From RYN-431 sp036388295 (GTDB lineage Bacteria; Planctomycetota; Phycisphaerae; Tepidisphaerales; Tepidisphaeraceae): 26,477 bases of DNA. The position numbers were made by a program, and so were the translations under genes. Location of the stretch: positions 1-26,477 of the forward strand of contig DASVSC010000267.1 of NCBI GenBank assembly GCA_036388295.1, in the 5' to 3' direction. This document shows positions 1 to 7,483 of the stretch, piece after piece (the first letter of the stretch is position 1; each line of letters begins with the position of its first letter). The notes beneath the pieces were generated by a model. The model had not been told where the DNA came from and did not search any database. It saw only the letters and a list, made by a program, of their open reading frames with translations.

Positions 1-890
1 GAACGGAACTGGAAGAGGACATCGGCCCCATCGGCCGCGACATGGCCACGATTGTGGAGATGTTCGAACGCGTGCGCAACCCGCTCGGCGGCGTGCTCGA
101 CTGGTTGCCCCTGCCGAGCAATCGCCGGTTCAAGGCCGCACTGAAGCGCCTCGACGACCGGGTTCACGGCATGATCGCGGCGCGCCAGGCCGGGCTCGAA
201 GTGGCCGACCGTTTTGATTTCCTCTCGCTGCTGCTGATGGCCCGCGACGCCCACGACGCCGGCGGCGGCGGCATGACCGATCTGCAGGTGCGCGACGAAG
301 CCGTCACCCTGTTCATGGCCGGGCACGAAACGACCGCGAACGCGCTGATCTGGACGTGGCTGCAACTGGCGGAAAACCCGCCGGCCGAGGCGGCGCTGCA
401 CGCGGAACTGGACGAGGTGCTGGCGGGCGACCGCCCCGCCACCGCCGACGACATGCCGCGTTTGCGCTACACCCGCGCGGTGCTGGCCGAGTCGATGCGC
501 CGGCGGCCGCCCGCGTGGATCATCGCCCGGCTGTGCAAAGCCCCGTACGACGTCGGCCCCTACCGCGTGCCGGCCGGTACCACGCTGCTGATGAGCCAGT
601 ACCTCGTCCACCACGACCCGCGTTGGTGGCCCGAGCCGGAACGCTTCCGCCCCGAACGCTGGCTTGAACCGGACGGCGAGCGGCCGAAGTACGCCTACTT
701 CCCCTTCGGCGGCGGCCCGCGCTCGTGCGTCGGCGAGCCGTTCGCCTGGCTGGAAGCCATCCTGCTGCTGGCCACGCTCGCCAAACGCTGGCGGCTGACG
801 CGGGCCGATGACACGACGGTCCGCCTGTTCCCGACGATCACGCTTCGGCCGAAAGACCCGGTGCGGATGACCCTGCACCGCCGCGACTAG
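1..890 (+). CDS. Cytochrome P450, 5'-truncated by the window edge
   Basis: Heme-thiolate monooxygenase; substrate unknown. The frame is open from base 3, so the N-terminus lies outside the window and only about the last 295 residues are present. Visible P450 landmarks in order are the I-helix oxygen-binding motif MAGHETT, the K-helix ExxR (ESMR), the FRPERW meander, and the heme-binding loop FPFGGGPRSCVG with its cysteine ligand. The C-terminus is complete, ending at a TAG at 888-890. Spacing of these motifs is normal for the family, with no frameshift. The next gene is convergent, so nothing nearby points to a substrate. The identification as a P450 is secure from the motifs; subfamily and reaction cannot be assigned. 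Confidence 0.95.
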   Translation, partial: TELEEDIGPIGRDMATIVEMFERVRNPLGGVLDWLPLPSNRRFKAALKRLDDRVHGMIAARQAGLEVADRFDFLSLLLMARDAHDAGGGGMTDLQVRDEAVTLFMAGHETTANALIWTWLQLAENPPAEAALHAELDEVLAGDRPATADDMPRLRYTRAVLAESMRRRPPAWIIARLCKAPYDVGPYRVPAGTTLLMSQYLVHHDPRWWPEPERFRPERWLEPDGERPKYAYFPFGGGPRSCVGEPFAWLEAILLLATLAKRWRLTRADDTTVRLFPTITLRPKDPVRMTLHRRD

Positions 891-982
891 CGCAAGTTCC
901 AGCACCTCGACCTGACATCTGTTCGCCTCATCGAGGCGGCCGCTTGGAACGCCGCTCGCGGTTCACGCCATTAGCCGACGTC

Positions 983-1843
983 TCACCCCACGCGGCGGTA
1001 GAGCGACTGAAGCACGCCGTACAGTCCGAAGCAGAACAGTCCCGCCGCCAGAACCCCCAGCAGGATCTGACCGAACGGCTGGACGCGAACCTGGGTGAAC
1101 ACCTCGCGCAGCCCGCCGGCCTGGGAGGCGTCGTACGTGTAGGCGGCGTAGGCGAAGAAGCCGCCGATGATGAAAAACACCGCGCCGCGGGCGGCGATGC
1201 CGAACCGGCAGAACGGCCGCAAGCGCTGCATCAGGGGCTTGGTCAGGTCGAACTTCCGTTCGTACTTGCGTCGCCAAGCCTTGATCAGCATGCCGACGCC
1301 GACGCCGATCACGATAGCGCCGAGGAGCCCGACGAGCCATCGCCCGAACGGCTTGGCCATCAGCCAGGCGGTCCACTCCGCGCTGTCGCCACCGCCGCCC
1401 GTTCCGGCGCCCCAGGCCAGTCGTGCCGCCGCGAGGGCGAGCAAGGCATAGGTGCCGGCGCTGATGAGGAACCCGATGCGCCGTCCGATCGCTTTGGCGT
1501 CGGTTTCGGTGTGCTCCGGGTCCGTGGCGGCTTGGAAAGCGCGCCAGACGGAAAACATCAACAGTCCGATCGCCAGCGCCGCCAGCAGCACCGCGCCGCC
1601 GGGTGCGGACAAGGTGGCTACCAGCGCGTCGTTCGTGTCGCCCGTCCCGCCGCCGCGGCCGAGCGCCGCCAGCAGGGCGAGCCCGCCGACGAGCAGGAAG
1701 ACAATGCCGCGGGCCGCGTAGCCGATGCGGGCCATGACGATGAGCCACCGGGGTGGGTCAACTTCCGACGCGGCTGCCGAGGCTAGACGCTGTTTGTACG
1801 TTTTCAGGGATTGCACGTTCAGGTCCTCTTTCGCCCCGTGCAT
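983..1843 (-). CDS. DUF1206 integral membrane protein
   Basis: Predicted inner-membrane protein of unknown function. It has six hydrophobic segments arranged as three pairs, and each pair begins with the DUF1206 signature of an Ala-Arg/Gly-aromatic-Ala-Ala-Arg-Gly turn followed by a glycine-rich helix (ARIGYAARGIVFLLVGG near residue 38, RFGIAARGAVFFIIGG near residue 212, a more divergent middle copy). Length of about 286 aa is typical. The ATG at 1843 has no clear Shine-Dalgarno; a GTG nine codons later (1816) is preceded by AGAGGA at good spacing and may be the true start. It is convergent with the P450 gene and separated from the transposase unit by about 20 bp, so it looks monocistronic. 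Confidence 0.85.
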   Translation of the reverse strand: MHGAKEDLNVQSLKTYKQRLASAAASEVDPPRWLIVMARIGYAARGIVFLLVGGLALLAALGRGGGTGDTNDALVATLSAPGGAVLLAALAIGLLMFSVWRAFQAATDPEHTETDAKAIGRRIGFLISAGTYALLALAAARLAWGAGTGGGGDSAEWTAWLMAKPFGRWLVGLLGAIVIGVGVGMLIKAWRRKYERKFDLTKPLMQRLRPFCRFGIAARGAVFFIIGGFFAYAAYTYDASQAGGLREVFTQVRVQPFGQILLGVLAAGLFCFGLYGVLQSLYRRVG

Positions 1844-1865
1844 CCTATGCAGCGGGCGCGGCGTT

Positions 1866-1891
1866 GGCGTGGCGACTTACGTCGCCACGCC
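1866..1891. repeat. Left REP-like palindrome
   Basis: Inverted repeat with arms GGCGTGGCGAC and GTCGCCACGCC around a TTAC loop. Read on the minus strand, the arm supplies the last codons (Gly-Val-Ala-Thr) and the TAA stop of the transposase. Confidence 0.85.
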
Positions 1892-2488
1892 GGAAGGACG
1901 CGCCCGCCGTCGGTCGTAGCGGGCGTACGGGACTGATTCGAGGAAGGCGCCGAGTTCGGTCGCGCGTTTGATCGCCCGGTCGATTGCGATGGGGGCGCGG
2001 GTGTTCGCGTCGTTCCGCCAGTCGCCGCTGCGGTGGCGTTGCGATTGGGTGAGTGTGTACCGGTAGGCCCGCCGGGCTTGGAGCACGTCGCGGATGCAGC
2101 CGTCGAAGTAGTTCTGGTGGCCGGCATCGGTCCAGAACGGAATGATGCGCTCGGGCAACCGGTCGTTGACGAGCTTGGCGACGGAGCCGTGGAGGCGCTT
2201 CATCAGGGCGGGCAGATCCGCGCCGTGTTTGAGATACCCGAGGGTGTGGTAGTGGTTAATCTGCAGCGACGTGACCCACGGGACGTAGCTGGATTGACTG
2301 ATCCAGTGGTCGAAGCGGTCCCAGAAAATGGCTTTGGCTTCAGCGGTTCGAAACCCGGGAAGTCGTCCGCGCACGCGGGCGGTGATGAAGTAGACCTGGT
2401 TGTCGACGTACCAGTGCTCGAAGCGGTGACGACCGTCCCACACTTTATTGCGCGTATGAGAACCTTTGCGGAACTCTTTCCACCCCAT
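1877..2488 (-). CDS. REP-associated tyrosine transposase (Y1_Tnp/RAYT family)
   Basis: Single-strand DNA transposase of the Y1/HUH superfamily, 203 aa. The N-terminal strand VYFITARVRGRLPGF (residues 32-46) is the usual RAYT opening. The metal-binding HUH motif appears as NHYH (His79, Tyr80, His81), where most relatives have NHVH. The helix with the likely nucleophile reads NYFDGCIRD, with Tyr127 as candidate, followed by the conserved RRAYRYTL region. Length fits compact RAYTs. The ATG at 2488 has only a weak upstream ribosome site and lies 15 bp inside the right palindrome. The stop codon is inside the left palindrome. The family call is firm; activity is inferred. Confidence 0.85.
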   Translation of the reverse strand: MGWKEFRKGSHTRNKVWDGRHRFEHWYVDNQVYFITARVRGRLPGFRTAEAKAIFWDRFDHWISQSSYVPWVTSLQINHYHTLGYLKHGADLPALMKRLHGSVAKLVNDRLPERIIPFWTDAGHQNYFDGCIRDVLQARRAYRYTLTQSQRHRSGDWRNDANTRAPIAIDRAIKRATELGAFLESVPYARYDRRRARPSGVAT

Positions 2489-2503
2489 CGCACCAAAGCA
2501 TAC

Positions 2504-2529
2504 GGCGTGGCGACTTAAGTCGCCACGCC
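2504..2529. repeat. Right REP-like palindrome
   Basis: Perfect 26-bp palindrome, half-site GGCGTGGCGACTT followed by its exact reverse complement. It is one base different from the left copy. It begins 15 bp upstream of the transposase start codon and lies 28 bp beyond the ahcY stop, so it could also end ahcY transcription, although no T-tract follows. Confidence 0.85.
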
Positions 2530-2557
2530 ATAGGTGCTTTCAAACGACGAAGTGAAA

Positions 2558-4045
2558 TCAATACCGGTAATGGTTCGGCTTGTACGGACCATCAACCGGA
2601 ACGCCGATGTACTTCGCCTGCTCTTCGCTCAGCTGCGTCAGTTTCACGCCGAGCTTGTCCAGATGAAGGCGGGCGACCTTTTCGTCCAGGTGCTTGGGCA
2701 GCACGTAAACGGCGTTCTCGTACTTGCCGCCGTTCTGGGCCAGTTCGATCTGGGCGATCGTTTGGTTGGTGAAGCTGGCGCTCATCACGAAGCTCGGGTG
2801 GCCGGTGGCGCAGCCGAGGTTCATCAGGCGGCCTTCGGCCAGGATCAGCACGCTGCGGCCGGTGTCGCGGAACGTGTACATGTCGTACTGCGGCTTGATG
2901 TTCAGGCGCTTGACCTGCCCGGCTTCTTCCATGGTTTCCAGGCCGTGCATGTCCACTTCGTTGTCGAAGTGGCCGATGTTGGCGACGATCGCCTTGTCCT
3001 TCATCAGGTTCATGTGTCCGACAGTAACGATCTTGTAGTTGCCGGTCGTCGTGATGAACACGTCGGCGTACGGCAGCGTCTCTTCCAGCGTCAGGACCTG
3101 ATACCCTTCCATCGCCGCCTGCAGGGCGCAGATCGGGTCGACTTCGGTCACGATCACGCGGGCGCCTTGGCCCTTAAGGCTTTGGGCACACCCCTTGCCG
3201 ACGTCGCCGTAACCGCAGACGACGGCGACCTTGCCGCTCATCATGACGTCGGTGGCGCGGAACAGACCGTCGATCAGCGAGTGGCGGCAGCCGTACAGGT
3301 TGTCGAACTTGCTCTTGGTGACGCTGTCATTGACGTTGATGGCCGGGAACAGCAGCGTGCCGGCCTTTTGCATCTCGTACAGACGGTGCACGCCGGTGGT
3401 GGTTTCTTCGCTGACGCCCTTGCAGGCCTTACCGACCTTGGTCCAGCGCTGCGGGGTTTCCTTCAGCGTCTTGGCCAGCAGGTTCAGGATGACCTTGTAT
3501 TCCTTGTTGTCGGTCGTGTCGGGGCTCGGCACTTTGCCGGCGGCTTCGAACTCGGTGCCTTTGTGGATCAGCAGGGTGACGTCGCCGCCGTCGTCGACGA
3601 TCTGGTCGGGGCCTTGGCCGTCGCCGAAGTCGAGGGCGCGCTCGGTGCACCACCAATACTCTTCCAGCGACTCACCCTTCCAGGCGAATACCGGGATGCC
3701 GGCCGGCTTGTCGACCGTGCCGTTCGGGCCGACGACGATGGCGGCGGCGGCGTGGTCCTGCGTGCTGAAGATGTTGCACGAACACCAGCGCACGTCCGCG
3801 CCCAGAGCGGTCAGCGTTTCGATCAGCACGCCGGTCTGGATCGTCATGTGCAGGCTGCCGACGATCTTCAGACCGGCCAAGGGCTTGCTCTCGCCGAACT
3901 CGGCGCGGCAGGCCATCAGGCCGGGCATTTCCTGCTCGGCCAGCATCAGTTCCTTACGGCCCCACTCGGCCAACGACAGATCGCGGACCTTGAACTCGAG
4001 CGCGGTCGACTTAACGGCTTTGGGCGGATTCAGTGTGGCAGACAT
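2558..4045 (-). CDS. ahcY: Adenosylhomocysteinase (S-adenosyl-L-homocysteine hydrolase)
   Basis: Cytosolic NAD-dependent enzyme that splits S-adenosylhomocysteine into adenosine and homocysteine, completing the activated methyl cycle. The chosen ATG at 4045 has AGGAG about 7 bases upstream; a longer in-frame ATG at 4099 lacks one. This gives 495 aa, the long bacterial form with the extra insert near residues 150-190. Visible are the NVNDSVTKSKFDN substrate/NAD region (237-249), YGCRHS, the Rossmann loop CGYGDVGKG (277-285), and the C-terminal KPNHYRY that reaches into the partner subunit's NAD site. A candidate operator lies 50-71 bases upstream (4095-4116) and matches one in front of the ArsR-methyltransferase gene. 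The gene is monocistronic in this window. Confidence 0.98.
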   Translation of the reverse strand: MSATLNPPKAVKSTALEFKVRDLSLAEWGRKELMLAEQEMPGLMACRAEFGESKPLAGLKIVGSLHMTIQTGVLIETLTALGADVRWCSCNIFSTQDHAAAAIVVGPNGTVDKPAGIPVFAWKGESLEEYWWCTERALDFGDGQGPDQIVDDGGDVTLLIHKGTEFEAAGKVPSPDTTDNKEYKVILNLLAKTLKETPQRWTKVGKACKGVSEETTTGVHRLYEMQKAGTLLFPAINVNDSVTKSKFDNLYGCRHSLIDGLFRATDVMMSGKVAVVCGYGDVGKGCAQSLKGQGARVIVTEVDPICALQAAMEGYQVLTLEETLPYADVFITTTGNYKIVTVGHMNLMKDKAIVANIGHFDNEVDMHGLETMEEAGQVKRLNIKPQYDMYTFRDTGRSVLILAEGRLMNLGCATGHPSFVMSASFTNQTIAQIELAQNGGKYENAVYVLPKHLDEKVARLHLDKLGVKLTQLSEEQAKYIGVPVDGPYKPNHYRY

Positions 4046-4094
4046 TCGGAACTCCTGATTGGTTTTCGAGACAAAAGCGGCGGCCTGAACGGCA

Positions 4095-4116
4095 TCCATC
4101 CGTTCATCCGGATATA
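4095..4116 (-). promoter_or_regulatory. Candidate SahR-like operator upstream of ahcY
   Basis: Imperfect 22-bp inverted repeat with arms TCCATCCG and CGGATATA, 6-base spacer. Its layout equals the perfect repeat at 14487-14508 (arms TTCATCCG and CGGATGAA, spacer 6), matching 7/8 and 6/8 bases in the arms. A plausible promoter reads TTGACG (4137-4142) and CAATAT (4114-4119), 17-base spacing, so the repeat would cover the -10 region and start point. The promoter match is weak at -10; the operator is inferred. Confidence 0.5.
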
Positions 4117-4240
4117 TTGTCGGACAAGTCCTCTGCCGTCAATGAAAATCGCTGGATTCGGCCGAAATTGAAAGTTGGCGGGCTCAAATCGATTGCGAAT
4201 CCTGACAGGCCGTTCAAAAGGCTTGTGCGGGCACCAACAG

Positions 4241-4273
4241 AAAACGGGCGACGCAGTGTGAGTGCGTCGCCCG
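4241..4273 (-). terminator. Rho-independent terminator after the DUF2382 gene
   Basis: Stem of 11 bp (CGGGCGACGCA paired with its complement) with a 7-base loop at 4245-4273, followed on the minus strand by GTTTTC. It lies 34 bp past the stop of the DUF2382 gene and upstream of the ahcY promoter, isolating the two. Confidence 0.75.
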
Positions 4274-4306
4274 GAGGGGAGAGATTCTATTGAACGGCGT
4301 CCGCGT

Positions 4307-5407
4307 TTAGCGGTTGCCGGTGCCGGTTTCTTCGTTCACACGGACGTCGCCGGTCTTGTCGACCCGGACCGTTTCCTTGCGAATGTTATCGACAACGGTC
4401 TTGGTGTCCTGGATCTTCTTCTTGTCCAGGTGCACTTCGCCGGTGGCCACGACTTCCTTCTGCACGTTCACGCGCTCTTCGCTGACCGGCACGCGGATGG
4501 TCTGCGTGTCGTCGATCTGGCCGCCCGTAGCGCTTTGGCCGGTGAGGGTGCGGGTGGTGATGACCACTTCCTCACGTTCGACGGGCACTTCGATCTGCTT
4601 CTGCTCGGTGACGATTTCCTTGCGGATGCTGACGTCGCCGGTCTTGACGTTTTCCTTGCCGACCTTCAGGCGTTCTTCGTGAAGGCGCAGGGTGCGGTTG
4701 TAAGCTTCTTCGATGGCCGGGCGGGCCTGGTCGTAGCTGAGCTTGCTGCTGCCGCGCACGTGGTCCCAGCCGCTGCGCAGGTCTTTGTCGAGGTCGTTGA
4801 ACTTCGCACCGCTGGTGGCGGCGTGGCGGCTGACTTCCGTGCCGTAGCCGTAGGCGGGGACGAAGTCGTTGTCGAAGTCGTGGTCGGGTTTGGCGTACGA
4901 CGCCGACTTGTGGCTGTTGCGGAAGTAATTCACGTCTTCCACGTCCAGCGAGTTGTGACGCGACGTCGAGCCGGACTTCATGCCGACGGCCGACGCCGCC
5001 GAGTTCAGGCCGGACTTCATCTTGTCGCCCGCCGCGCTGGCGGTGTCGCTGACCTTGCTGGTCATGGACGAGCCCGTGGACGAACCGCCGGTGGTGCCGG
5101 TGGACGTCGCATTGGTCGTCCGGGCGACGGGGTCGGCGTGTTTCTGACCGGCCTGGCTGTAGTCTTCGGTCGGGTCGTTGTATTCGCCGGCCTTATGGCC
5201 CGCGATGGCGCCGACGATGCCGCCGGCGATCAGGCCGATAGCCGCGCCGACGGGGCCGCCGATCGCGCCCATGGCCGCGCCGGTCAAGGCGCCGCTGCCG
5301 GTACCGATACCGGTGCCGAGTGGGTGGGAGCCGGGTGCACCCGTGATCGGATCGGGATTGCGGTCGGGTTGGGTCGAACCGGGTTTATCGCTGCTGTCGT
5401 ATGCCAT
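4307..5407 (-). CDS. Glycine-zipper / DUF2382 (YsnF-type) stress protein
   Basis: Predicted stress-related protein of 366 aa; biochemical role unknown. Order of parts: Asp/Pro-rich N-terminus; glycine-zipper hydrophobic stretch at about 31-74 (repeated GxxxG, likely membrane-associating); low-complexity Ser/Thr/Gly linker to about 150; a FRNSHKSASYA...PAYGYGTEV module with a following WDHV segment (about 162-217) seen in other bacterial stress proteins; and a C-terminal DUF2382 domain (about 241-355) with repeats of the type EEVVITTRT, VPVSEERVNVQKEVV and KKKIQDTKTV. The ATG at 5407 is preceded by GGAGGTG. It has its own terminator and lies downstream of the ABM, DUF1348 and TerC genes on the same strand. 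DUF2382 proteins are often found in stress and desiccation settings; the role here is inferred. Confidence 0.85.
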   Translation of the reverse strand: MAYDSSDKPGSTQPDRNPDPITGAPGSHPLGTGIGTGSGALTGAAMGAIGGPVGAAIGLIAGGIVGAIAGHKAGEYNDPTEDYSQAGQKHADPVARTTNATSTGTTGGSSTGSSMTSKVSDTASAAGDKMKSGLNSAASAVGMKSGSTSRHNSLDVEDVNYFRNSHKSASYAKPDHDFDNDFVPAYGYGTEVSRHAATSGAKFNDLDKDLRSGWDHVRGSSKLSYDQARPAIEEAYNRTLRLHEERLKVGKENVKTGDVSIRKEIVTEQKQIEVPVEREEVVITTRTLTGQSATGGQIDDTQTIRVPVSEERVNVQKEVVATGEVHLDKKKIQDTKTVVDNIRKETVRVDKTGDVRVNEETGTGNR

Positions 5408-5535
5408 GTCGCACCTCCGTAAAGTCGTTTTTCGTTCCCTGTTTACTCCTTTAAGTAAAGACCTGCGGCTGGGGTCGATCCACCCTTAAATCCAATTCAC
5501 CTTTTCCTTACTCGCTTGGCACGCCTGGAAACGCG

Positions 5536-5826
5536 CTAAAAGACCTGCGTGACGAAGTTCAGTTCCACGCCGCCTTCGATCAACGCCTCCACCTTCGGCC
5601 CGAGCGCCTTGAAGTGCGGCGTCTGCGCGTGGAAGTCGAAGGCCGCCTGGCTGGCGAAGGTTTCGACGAAGTAGAACCGGCGCGGGTCGTCGCTCTGGAA
5701 CAGGTCATAGACCTTCTCGCCCGGCTCGGCGTGCGTCGGCGCGATCATGCCACGCAGCAGTTCCTTCAATTCATTCTCCCGCCCGGCCTTGGCGACGAAG
5801 CGGGCGATTACACGGACTTGCGGCAT
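5536..5826 (-). CDS. Antibiotic biosynthesis monooxygenase (ABM) domain protein
   Basis: Small 96-aa protein forming a single ABM (dimeric alpha-beta barrel) domain, similar in layout to quinol monooxygenase YgiN. Visible are the opening strand VRVIARFVAKAGRENELKELL, the central EPGEKVYDLFQSDDPRRFYFVETFAS strand pair, and the helix AFDFHAQTPHFKAL with the family's conserved His. The ATG at 5826 has TAGGAG upstream. It starts 35 bp after the DUF1348 gene on the same strand, which suggests one transcript with TerC. The substrate is unknown; a quinone or electrophile detoxification role is inferred from family and context. Confidence 0.88.
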   Translation of the reverse strand: MPQVRVIARFVAKAGRENELKELLRGMIAPTHAEPGEKVYDLFQSDDPRRFYFVETFASQAAFDFHAQTPHFKALGPKVEALIEGGVELNFVTQVF

Positions 5827-5861
5827 AGAAACTCCTATTTGGGCTCAACGGCGTCGGCCGA

Positions 5862-6341
5862 CTACAACCCCAATTCACTCAGCCCCGGATGATCGAACGG
5901 CCGCGGGCCGAGCGGCCAGCGGAACTTGCGGTCGGTTTCGCTGATCGGCACGTCGTTGATGCTCGCGTGCCGCGCCAGCATCAGGCCGTTTGCGGCGAAC
6001 TCCCAGTTCTCGTTGCCGTGGCTGCGGAACCACGCGCCTGACGCGTCGTGCCATTCGTAGCAGAACCGCACGGCGATGCGGTGGTTGTGATAAGCCCACA
6101 ACTCTTTGATCAGGCGGTACTCCTGTTCCGTTTCCCACTTGCGGGTCAGGAAGGCGACGATCTCCGCGCGCCCGTTGATGAACGCCGCGCGGTTGCGCCA
6201 GCGGCTGTCGGGCGTGTACGCCAGTGCGACGGCCGCCGGGCTGCGGCCGTTCCAGCCGTTCTCGGCCATGCGGACTTTCTGCACCGCTTCCACGCGATCG
6301 AACGGGGGCAGCGGCGGACGACTTTCGACGGCATCGGACAT
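5862..6341 (-). CDS. DUF1348 (NTF2-like fold) protein
   Basis: A 159-aa protein with the DUF1348 signature: PPLPPFDRVEAVQKVRMAENGWN, the SRWRNRAAFINGRAEIVAFLTRKW segment, and FCYEWHDASGAWFRSHGNENWEF. The family adopts an NTF2-like cone fold and is of unknown function. The start at 6341 gives the usual family N-terminus; an upstream ATG at 6359 would overlap the end of the TerC gene by 11 bp. Either way the gene is tightly coupled to TerC (gap of 7 bp), and the ABM gene follows. This coupling suggests translation together with TerC and a role in the same stress response, but no chemistry can be claimed. Confidence 0.85.
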   Translation of the reverse strand: MSDAVESRPPLPPFDRVEAVQKVRMAENGWNGRSPAAVALAYTPDSRWRNRAAFINGRAEIVAFLTRKWETEQEYRLIKELWAYHNHRIAVRFCYEWHDASGAWFRSHGNENWEFAANGLMLARHASINDVPISETDRKFRWPLGPRPFDHPGLSELGL

Positions 6342-6348
6342 GCCGCCA

Positions 6349-7440
6349 TCAGACCGCATGGCCCGCCACTTTGCCAGCGCCCGATTGCCGGTCCGACCAC
6401 AGCGACGCCACCACGCCGCCGGCCAGCAACAGCAACACGACGGCCAGCAGGTACAGGTTGAAGTGTTCCCCGATCAGCGCCTTCAGGTAGCCGGCCGCCA
6501 GCATCTTCACGCCCACCACCGCCAGCACGAGCGCCAGCGCGACCTTCAGATACTTGAACGTGTCGATCAGCCCGGCCAGCGCGAAGTACAAACTGCGCAA
6601 ACCGAGGATCGCGAACACGTTGCTCGTAAAGACCAGGAACGGGTCGGCCGTGATGGCGAAAATGGCCGGGATGGAATCGACGGCGAACACCAGATCGGTG
6701 AACTCCACCAATATCAGCGCCAGCAGCAGCGGCGTGATCATCAACGCGCCGGGACGCAGCTTCTCAGTTCGATCGACGGCTTCGTCAGTTTCGACCGCCG
6801 CCCCCGCCGTCGCCGGCGCGTGCGACGCGGCCGAGCCGGCGCGGACGATGAAGCGTTCGCCGTGGAACCGGTCCGTCACCGGCACCCAACGACGGATCAG
6901 CTTCAGCAGCGGATTCTGCGTCGGGTCCGAGTGCGTTTGGACCAGCAGCATTTTGACGGCCGTCACGATCAGGAAGACGCCGAAGACGTACAGGATCCAA
7001 TGGAAGTCGGCGATCAGCTTTGCGCCGATCGCGATCATGACGCCGCGCATCACCAGCGCGCCGAGAATGCCCCAGAACAGCACGCGGTGCTGGTAGACCG
7101 CCGGCACGGCAAGCGAGCCGAAAATCATGGCGATCACGAACACGTTGTCGATCGACAAACTTTTCTCGACCACGTAGCCGGTCAGGTACTTGATGACGGC
7201 GGCCGCGCCGTCGTTCGCAGCGCCGTCCACGGCGTCAACGGCCTGGCCCAGGCCGAGCCATTGGTGTTGGTACCCGAAGTAAACGGGGACGGCGAACAAC
7301 AAACCGAGCGTGATCCAGACGGCCGACCAGCCGAGCGCTTCGCGCATTGAGACGACATGTGCCTTGCGGTGAAACACGCCCAGATCGAGCGCCAGGAGCA
7401 AGAGAATGAACGCGATGAAGCCGAGCCATAACCAGAGCAT
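6349..7440 (-). CDS. TerC/Alx-family membrane transporter, likely manganese efflux
   Basis: Integral membrane protein of 363 aa in the TerC family, whose studied members (Alx, YkoY-type) export Mn2+. Hydrophobic helices run through the protein with conserved acidic residues inside them: ALDLGVFHRKAH (Asp19), VEKSLSIDNVFVIAM (Asp98) and VEFTDLVFAVDSIPAIFAIT (Glu246, Asp249, Asp255). A charged loop at about 170-230 is cytoplasmic or periplasmic. The ATG at 7440 is preceded by GGAGAAGG. The leader carries a yybP-ykoY-type Mn2+ riboswitch, which supports Mn as the ion. It heads a probable operon with DUF1348 and ABM genes. Long in-frame upstream extension (to 7971) is only open frame and overlaps the riboswitch and catalase gene. 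Confidence 0.92.
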   Translation of the reverse strand: MLWLWLGFIAFILLLLALDLGVFHRKAHVVSMREALGWSAVWITLGLLFAVPVYFGYQHQWLGLGQAVDAVDGAANDGAAAVIKYLTGYVVEKSLSIDNVFVIAMIFGSLAVPAVYQHRVLFWGILGALVMRGVMIAIGAKLIADFHWILYVFGVFLIVTAVKMLLVQTHSDPTQNPLLKLIRRWVPVTDRFHGERFIVRAGSAASHAPATAGAAVETDEAVDRTEKLRPGALMITPLLLALILVEFTDLVFAVDSIPAIFAITADPFLVFTSNVFAILGLRSLYFALAGLIDTFKYLKVALALVLAVVGVKMLAAGYLKALIGEHFNLYLLAVVLLLLAGGVVASLWSDRQSGAGKVAGHAV

Positions 7441-7453
7441 GGCACCACCTTCT

Positions 7454-7471
7454 CCGGCCCCGCGGGGCCGG
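7454..7471 (-). promoter_or_regulatory. GC hairpin touching the terC ribosome site
   Basis: Perfect 18-bp palindrome (half CCGGCCCCG) between the riboswitch aptamer and the terC start. It includes the first two bases of the GGAGAAGG ribosome site (7448-7455). It is the likely expression platform, controlling translation by exposing or hiding the site. Confidence 0.5.
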
Positions 7472-7483
7472 CGTGTGGGCATG

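Larger units (their letters stand above)
1866..2529 (-). mobile_element. RAYT transposase unit bounded by two near-identical 26-bp palindromes
   Basis: A 664-bp unit made of one transposase gene and a 26-bp palindrome at each end (1866-1891 and 2504-2529). The two palindromes differ at a single central base (TTAC versus TTAA). No target-site duplication is visible outside the palindromes, as expected for HUH/Y1 enzymes, which do not create them. The layout matches a REP-associated tyrosine transposase with its own REP-like sequences. It sits between DUF1206 and the 3' end of ahcY and disrupts neither gene. Mobility is inferred; no second copy lies in this window. Confidence 0.75.

Noticed and set aside
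2534..4171. Long plus-strand open frame antisense to ahcY
   Set aside because: It mirrors the ahcY codons in a GC-rich genome and has no recognisable domain or ribosome site.
4262..5422. Plus-strand open frame antisense to the DUF2382 gene
   Set aside because: Low-complexity Val/Ala/Asp composition is a reflection of the real minus-strand gene.
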